Source: Physcomitrium patens (taxonomy: Eukaryota > Streptophyta > Bryopsida > Funariales > Funariaceae). From it: a stretch of 64,000 nucleotides of DNA. Location of the stretch: positions 1,645,980 to 1,709,979 of the forward strand of contig NC_037265.1 in the NCBI RefSeq assembly GCF_000002425.4, in the 5' to 3' direction. The notes beneath the pieces are model-generated. The model was not told the origin of the DNA and did no database searches. It saw only the letters and a list, made by a program, of their open reading frames with translations. Position numbers and translations under genes: made by a program. Within the stretch, counting starts at the first letter, position 1; each line of letters opens with the position of its first letter. Of the stretch, positions 58,740 through 64,000 are shown piece by piece.

Positions 58740-60527
58740 ACGTCCTTCTAGTATTAGACAACTAAGGATTATCCTACTCGAGAAGTTTGATGGCACCAGA
58801 TCAGAGTTTAGAGGATTTATCAATCAAGTACAACTTGTGATTGAACTTCAATCCGAAAGCAATCCAACTCTAGGATTGCAAGTTAAATTCATTGATATGC
58901 TTCTTTCAAGTTCAGCATTATCATAGTTTTCATCCTTTTTTAAATGATGAGATCCAATATTGGATAATCTAGAGGCTTTTTTGGCAAAGTTTAGATCCAT
59001 GTATGGAAAACAAGATACAGTTTGTGTTGCAACCAATAAGATCCGTATTTTACGATAAGACAATCGATCAGTAACGTTGTATGCTTCACAATTTTGACAA
59101 CTTGCAATTGATATCAAGTGGGATGATGTTACACTTATTAGCCAATTTCTCTACGGATTACAATATGAGGAAAAAAAATTAATGCTCAACTTACCTGATC
59201 CTCAAACATTAAGTCAAGCAATTGACTTTGTTATGAAGTGCGACAATCGTCTTTTTGAATTTCGATTTGAGGATAGTATAAGTGGACCTCAACGTAACTA
59301 TAATTCAATAGCAACACCAACACCTCTTCAACATATATATTTGGAAATAGAAGATATGCAAATTTGATGCAATACGTTTCAAATCTCTTACTGAGCAAGA
59401 AAAGACTCGTCGTTGTCAAAAAAGATTGTGCTTATATTGTGGAGAAGCTAAGCACAATGCTCAACATTGTCCAAAGAAGCAACGCAACTATAAAATAAGG
59501 GGTACGACAATCAAAAGAGATAACATGTCGGAAAATAAATTTGTCTAGCTACAATAGGAACCGTACAACTAGAACCTTGTACAATGCCTAGTGAAGGTCC
59601 TATCCTCTCCTCACAACCCTCTCCATGTTTTACGATAAATATTAGTCTAGGACCTAAACATTTCAAAGCCTCTACTTTACTAGATTCAGAAGCCTCAGCA
59701 TGTTTTTTAGATGAAAAATTTACTAAAAGACATAGCATATTGTTAGTAAAGAAAACTAAACCCGTTCATGTAGAAGTCATAGATGGTCGTCCATTGTCTT
59801 TTAGAGATGTTACTCATAAAATCGTTCCTATAAAAATAACAATTAATGGTCATAATAACTTTATTATATTTAATATCATTAGATTTCCCTCTAACCCAAT
59901 CATTTTAGGTTTATTATGGCTAAAAAAATTTAATCCTAAAATAAATAGGACTTCTTGTAGTCCTGACTTTTCTGAAAGTATAATTAAGAGTGTAGTTAAT
60001 CAAGTAGAAAGTCATAAGTCTAGTATTACTAAACCTATATTTGTAGGTGCAAGTATTTTCTTGTATGCTACAAAAGAAGGATCACCTTGTATTATTTATG
60101 TGACACATGTTTCTACTGGTGCAAAGATTTCAAGTAGCATTCCAAGCCAATATCAAGATTTTTAAGATATATTTGGAAAAAGAATGCAAATATTCTTTTA
60201 GAACATCGTCCCTATGACTGCTCAATTGACCTTGAAGAAGGAGCACAACCGCCATTTGGACCAATCTACAATTTATCTCAAATTGAGTTGCTTAATTTCA
60301 AGTAGTATATTGAAGAGAATTTGGCCAAGAACTTCATACGCCATTCCAAATTTCCTGAAAGAGCTCCAATTTTATTTGTGAAGAAAAAAAATAGATCATT
60401 GCGGATGTGTATTGATTATCGAAGAGTCAACAAAATCACTATCAAAAATACATATCTACTACCTTTGATACCTGGACTTTTTGATCAATTGAATTAAGAT
60501 AAAATCTATACAAAAATAGATCTACGG
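58740..60527 (+). pseudogene. Chromovirus 3 gag 3' part, protease and start of RT
   Basis: The capsid motif LLEKFDGTRSEFRGFINQ is near 58768. The zinc knuckle CLYCGEAKHNAQHC is at 59428-59469. The protease reads LLDSEAS, with the active-site Gly changed to Glu. The RT start runs to KIDLR at 60527, where element X interrupts. Several stops occur. Confidence 0.8.
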
Positions 60528-60799
60528 TGTCATATTACGTGAAGTTTTGCTTAAGAATGCACCGAGCACCTAGCTATGGAAGGTAAAAGAAAATTGCAAC
60601 AAAAGGTCCTAACAATCCAATTGTCAAGGACAAAGACTCGATGAGGGAAAATATACACCAAAAGGCTATCTCGATACTATAAGTCAAAATATAAACAAGT
60701 AGGTATATTAAAAGGAAACTGGAATGGCTATTGCCCCACAGAAAATGAACTAAGACTCTTGAACCTGGACTAGTAAGCAGAAAGGAGTTGACAAGAGTG

Positions 60800-60899
60800 N
60801 NNNNNNNNNNNNNNNNNNNNNNNNNNNNNNNNNNNNNNNNNNNNNNNNNNNNNNNNNNNNNNNNNNNNNNNNNNNNNNNNNNNNNNNNNNNNNNNNNNN
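60800..60899. other. Assembly gap (100 N)
   Basis: Exactly 100 N, the conventional size for a gap of unknown length. Confidence 1.
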
Positions 60900-61182
60900 A
60901 GAGAGCTTCACTCTGGCCTCTATAATACTATCTAATTAGAAGCCACGTGGCAATATTCTATAAGACCTCCAATATGGGTTGACTTTCTAGGCCACATGTC
61001 TTTGCTTGCAAGGCAAGTTTTCTATGAGTGGACTACGTAGTTAGCTTGTCCTTCAAGCTACCAACATGTGTGGCACTTCAATCACAAGTTGTACTTGATT
61101 GATAAATCCTCTAAACTCTGATCTGGTGCCATCAAACTTCTCGAGTAGGATAATCCTTAGTTGTCTAATACTAGAAGGACGT

Positions 61183-62834
61183 TGTCGAATAACGTGAAGT
61201 CTTGCTTGAGAATGCACCGAGCACCTAGCTATGGAAGGTAAAAGAAAATTGCAACAAAAGGTCCTAACAATCCAATAGGATTATAGAGAATTTATAATTA
61301 AATGTTAATAATCATAATCAAACATTAAGCAAGCTCAATTAAATTTTATTGAAGTTATAAAAGAAACACAAGGAAATCTTAAAGAAATATAAAAGAATAT
61401 TAAAGAAAACTTAGTCAAACCTTAACAAAAATCTAATAGAACCTTAAATTCTAACCAAATCCTAATCCTAATCCAACCTTAATCAAATCCTAGACAAACC
61501 CTAAATCCTAAACTAAATCCTAATCAAACCTTAATCCCTAACCAAATCCTAATTTAAACCCTAAATCCTAAATCCTAAATCAAATCTTAATCCAAACCCT
61601 AAACCCTAAATCAAACCCTAATCAAATCCTAAACCCTAAACCAAATCCTAATCCAAATCCTAAATCCTAAACCAAATCCTAATCCAAATCTTAAACCCTA
61701 AACCAAATCCTAAATTCTAAATCAAATCCTAATCCAAATCCTAAACCCCAAACCAAATCCTAACCAAATCCTAAACCAAACCTTAATAATTCCTACAACA
61801 AATTTAAACCTCAATAACTAATGAATAAACCGTTGATCTTAACTAAAATTTTTCACACTTCTAAAACAATAAGTTAGAAAAAAGCACAAAAAATTTGATA
61901 AGGATCGGAGTTACGAAATTGACGATATCCTCAAAAATGTGCTCGGGAATTGGCCGGCCTCCTTCTCCAATCTTAATGCCAATCTTCCAGAGCCAATATC
62001 TCTCTTTTGCACCTTTCGATTGATCTCAAAATTCTCATACACATAGAAAAACAAGTCTAATATCCTCTCATGTAAGTTTCACTCCAATCCAACGAATACA
62101 TTGCAAGAAATCTCAAAAACCTCTACTGGACCTAAAATTCTACTTTCTGAGACCTTGACCCACTTAAACCTCTATATTCCTCAATTCAACCGTTAGATCA
62201 AGCTCAAATTCATGAAGCATATCAAACACAACTATAACCATAAATCCACAAAATTTCACCCGTAGATTTATTACAAAACTCTTGAAATCACTCAAAATGT
62301 AAACCCTATTTTATTTCATAAAATCCAAGTCATCTGAAACAAACTTCGACTTTGCAAAGCTCTTACAAAGTCATATCAACTCCAAATCACCCAAAATCAA
62401 TGCTCATAGAAAACCTATTTAGTCTGCTACCAAATCCCATTCTTCAATCTCCAAAAGAACTCCGAAGTCGTCATCGAGACTCGGTTTTGTGCTTTAGGGT
62501 CTGATTTCGACCTTGGTTCATAACCGGCCCTCTCGAGGTATTAATATCTAGTTTTTCTAAGTAATCTTTTTTCTAGAATTTACTCTTAACTTTCTTCTTA
62601 AGATGCCTATATCATTTATTTTTCCAATCTACTTTGGTTTTCCTTACTTATGGTACTACAAAGTAAGTAGAAGTCACTTTTCTAAAAGGCAACATTGGTA
62701 CCTTTTAATTGTTCTACCCCTTTGATTATTTACTATATTTTCAAGATAATTTATTCTAATACTTTGAACTAAGATCTCGTAAATTATAATAATCTCCACA
62801 CTCTTTTACCTATTAATCATGTTACATCATGACA
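61183..62834 (-). mobile_element. Element X, copy 2 (1652 bp)
   Basis: Inverted match to copy 1 (57102-58739), very close between about 57390 and 58739 and more diverged at the 5' end. Left flank ACGT, as in copy 1. The TTTAGGG-like array is at about 61440-61786 (as CCTAAA on the plus strand). Confidence 0.75.
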
Positions 62835-62838
62835 ACGG

Positions 62839-64000
62839 AGAGCATACAATTTGGTATGCATCAAAGAAAGAGATGAATGGAAGACTATGTTTCGAACAAG
62901 GTATGGATATTTCGAATACAATGTCATGCCTTTTGGACTTACAAATGCATCAGCAGCATTTCAACATCTAATGAATGATGGTTTTTAGGATTTTTAGACG
63001 ATTTTGTTGTGTGTTACCTAGATGACATCTTAATCTATTCTAAGAAACGAGAAGAACATGAACTTCATGTTTGCCAAGTATTACAAAAACTAAGAGATGC
63101 TTGACTCTATGCCAAGGTAAAAAAGTATGTATTTTACACTACTCAAGTCGACTTCTTAGGATACATCATTTCAAATGATGGACTTATGATGGATCCTAAG
63201 AAAGTTCAAACTATTATGGATTAGAAGATCTCAAAAACGGTAAGAGATGTCCAATGTTTTTTGGGATTTGCCAACTATTATCAGATCTTCATCAAAGACT
63301 ACTTTCAAGTTGTAGCTCCACTTATATGTTTGACTTATAAAGACAAATTTCAATGGAATCAAGAAGCAAAAGTAGCATTTGAAGCTTTGAAGACAGCCTT
63401 TGTTTCGTACCAATCTTGTATTGCGTCAATTTTTCTAAGCCATTTTTTATGGAAATAGATGCATCAGATTTTGATTTAGGTGCCGTATTGTCACAAATAG
63501 AAATAGATGATAAAATTCATCCAATAGCTTTTCATTCCAAAAGAATTTCAGTAGTCAAGATCAACTACGAGATCCACGATAAAGAACTTCTTGCAAATAT
63601 GGATTCATTTCAAGAATGGCGTCATTATCTAGAAGGTGCTTCTAGTCTAGTCACAGTATATACAGATCACAAGAACCTTGAATATTTTATGTCAACATGT
63701 GTTTTGAATGGTCGCCAAGCCTATTAGAGTATGTCTTTGTCAAGATTTGAATTGAAGATTACTTATCAACCATGAAAACAACAAGGTTTTTTAGATACAC
63801 TGTCTAGACAATCTTATCTTGTATCAAAAAAAAGAGATGTTGCTTTTGATCAATAATGAACAATTCTTTTGAAACTAGAGCATCTTCATCTTTGAGCAAT
63901 GAAATCAACATTAACTGTTGATTCAACTTTTATTATATAAGTTCAGTCAAATATGTCTTCTGATCCTCTTGTTTGTGATTTTAAGGAAAATACTTCAAAG
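62839..64000 (+). pseudogene. Chromovirus 3 RT and RNase H remnant, to window end
   Basis: RT resumes with [20 protein letters not shown], then MPFGLTNAS and [10 protein letters not shown] near 63020. RNase H reads [16 protein letters not shown] at about 63450, then [17 protein letters not shown]. Many stops. Confidence 0.85.

Larger units (their letters stand above)
60528..62834 (-). mobile_element. Composite insertion in RT: element X pieces around a gypsy LTR-gag fragment and an assembly gap
   Basis: ACGG flanks both ends (60524-60527 and 62835-62838). From left to right it holds a 93-base terminal piece of X (60528-60620), a reversed gypsy LTR piece (60621 to about 61071, containing the N gap), a reversed gag piece (about 61072-61182, matching 58740-58852 inverted) and a complete X (61183-62834). 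All X parts are in minus orientation. Confidence 0.7.
56137..64000 (+). mobile_element. Decayed chromovirus 3, interrupted by element X twice, runs off the window
   Basis: 5' LTR 56137-56694, a decayed primer site at about 56716-56727 (AATATCAGTGC), gag 56907-57101 continuing at 58740-59560, protease 59584-60165, RT 60170-60527 continuing at 62839, then RNase H to the window end. Breaks at 57101/58740 and 60527/62839 rejoin cleanly in gag and RT once the X insertions are removed. Stops are frequent and mostly look like C-to-T or G-to-A changes. The 3' LTR lies beyond the window. Confidence 0.85.

Noticed and set aside
61440..61800. CCCTAAA array read as a chromosome end
   Set aside because: Too degenerate, and the same array occurs inverted inside the matching element X at 58143-58466, so it belongs to the element.

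Overview
The window looks like nuclear DNA of a land plant, most probably a moss. It is AT-rich, its genes are cut by short GT-AG introns, TTTAGGG-type telomere-like repeats occur, and large parts are retrotransposon. The strongest lineage hint is a disease-resistance-type gene (about 15.4-20.7 kb, minus strand) whose parts run helical N-terminus, protein kinase, NB-ARC, 24-residue LRRs. That kinase-NB-ARC-LRR order is, as far as I know, a bryophyte (moss) class. There are no bacterial signatures and no rRNA, tRNA or CRISPR that I can support. One 100-base N gap shows this is a scaffold.

Layout. 1-230: start of a Tc1/mariner-like transposase cut by the window edge. 975-2300 and 9090-10627: a dispersed duplication. 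Each copy sits beside a truncated plant gene: AMSH-like exons at 2600-2901, and one ILR3-type bHLH exon at 10740-10902 (minus). 3205-6314 and 43291-47961: a second, larger segmental duplication carrying an unrecognised gene for a protein with one N-terminal membrane segment. Copy A keeps the first reading frame but has lost about 1 kb of the second part. Copy B keeps the second part but has a stop in the first. 15.4-20.7 kb: the kinase-NLR pseudogene. 20.9-22.6 kb: a small hypothetical ORF and a GC-rich island. 23.3-41.8 kb: one chloroplast-type ABC1 kinase (ABC1K) gene on the minus strand, of which I could place sixteen exons by eye. Its coding parts are separated by a 12-kb block, a Ty1/copia element (26880-38923, minus) into which a young Ty3/gypsy chromovirus (31031-37135, plus) has inserted. 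48-64 kb: decayed chromoviruses in both orientations, plus several copies of a 1.64-kb TG...CA element, here called X, that carries an array of TTTAGGG-like units.

The element most worth attention is the chromovirus at 31031-37135. It has a 5-bp target duplication (GAAAC), near-identical LTRs, an intact 1155-codon pol with a chromodomain, and a short extra ORF after pol. Its LTRs carry strong clusters of heat-shock elements (alternating GAA and TTC blocks) about 100 bp upstream of a TATA box. This suggests a heat-responsive gypsy element, similar in logic to the copia element ONSEN of Arabidopsis. The second most interesting item is element X with its built-in telomere-like array.

Most host genes here are fragments or pseudogenes. 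I see no operon-like or pathway relation between them. The region reads as a transposon-rich neighbourhood in which duplicated gene pieces are decaying. All homology calls come from reading motifs by eye, and no database search was done.
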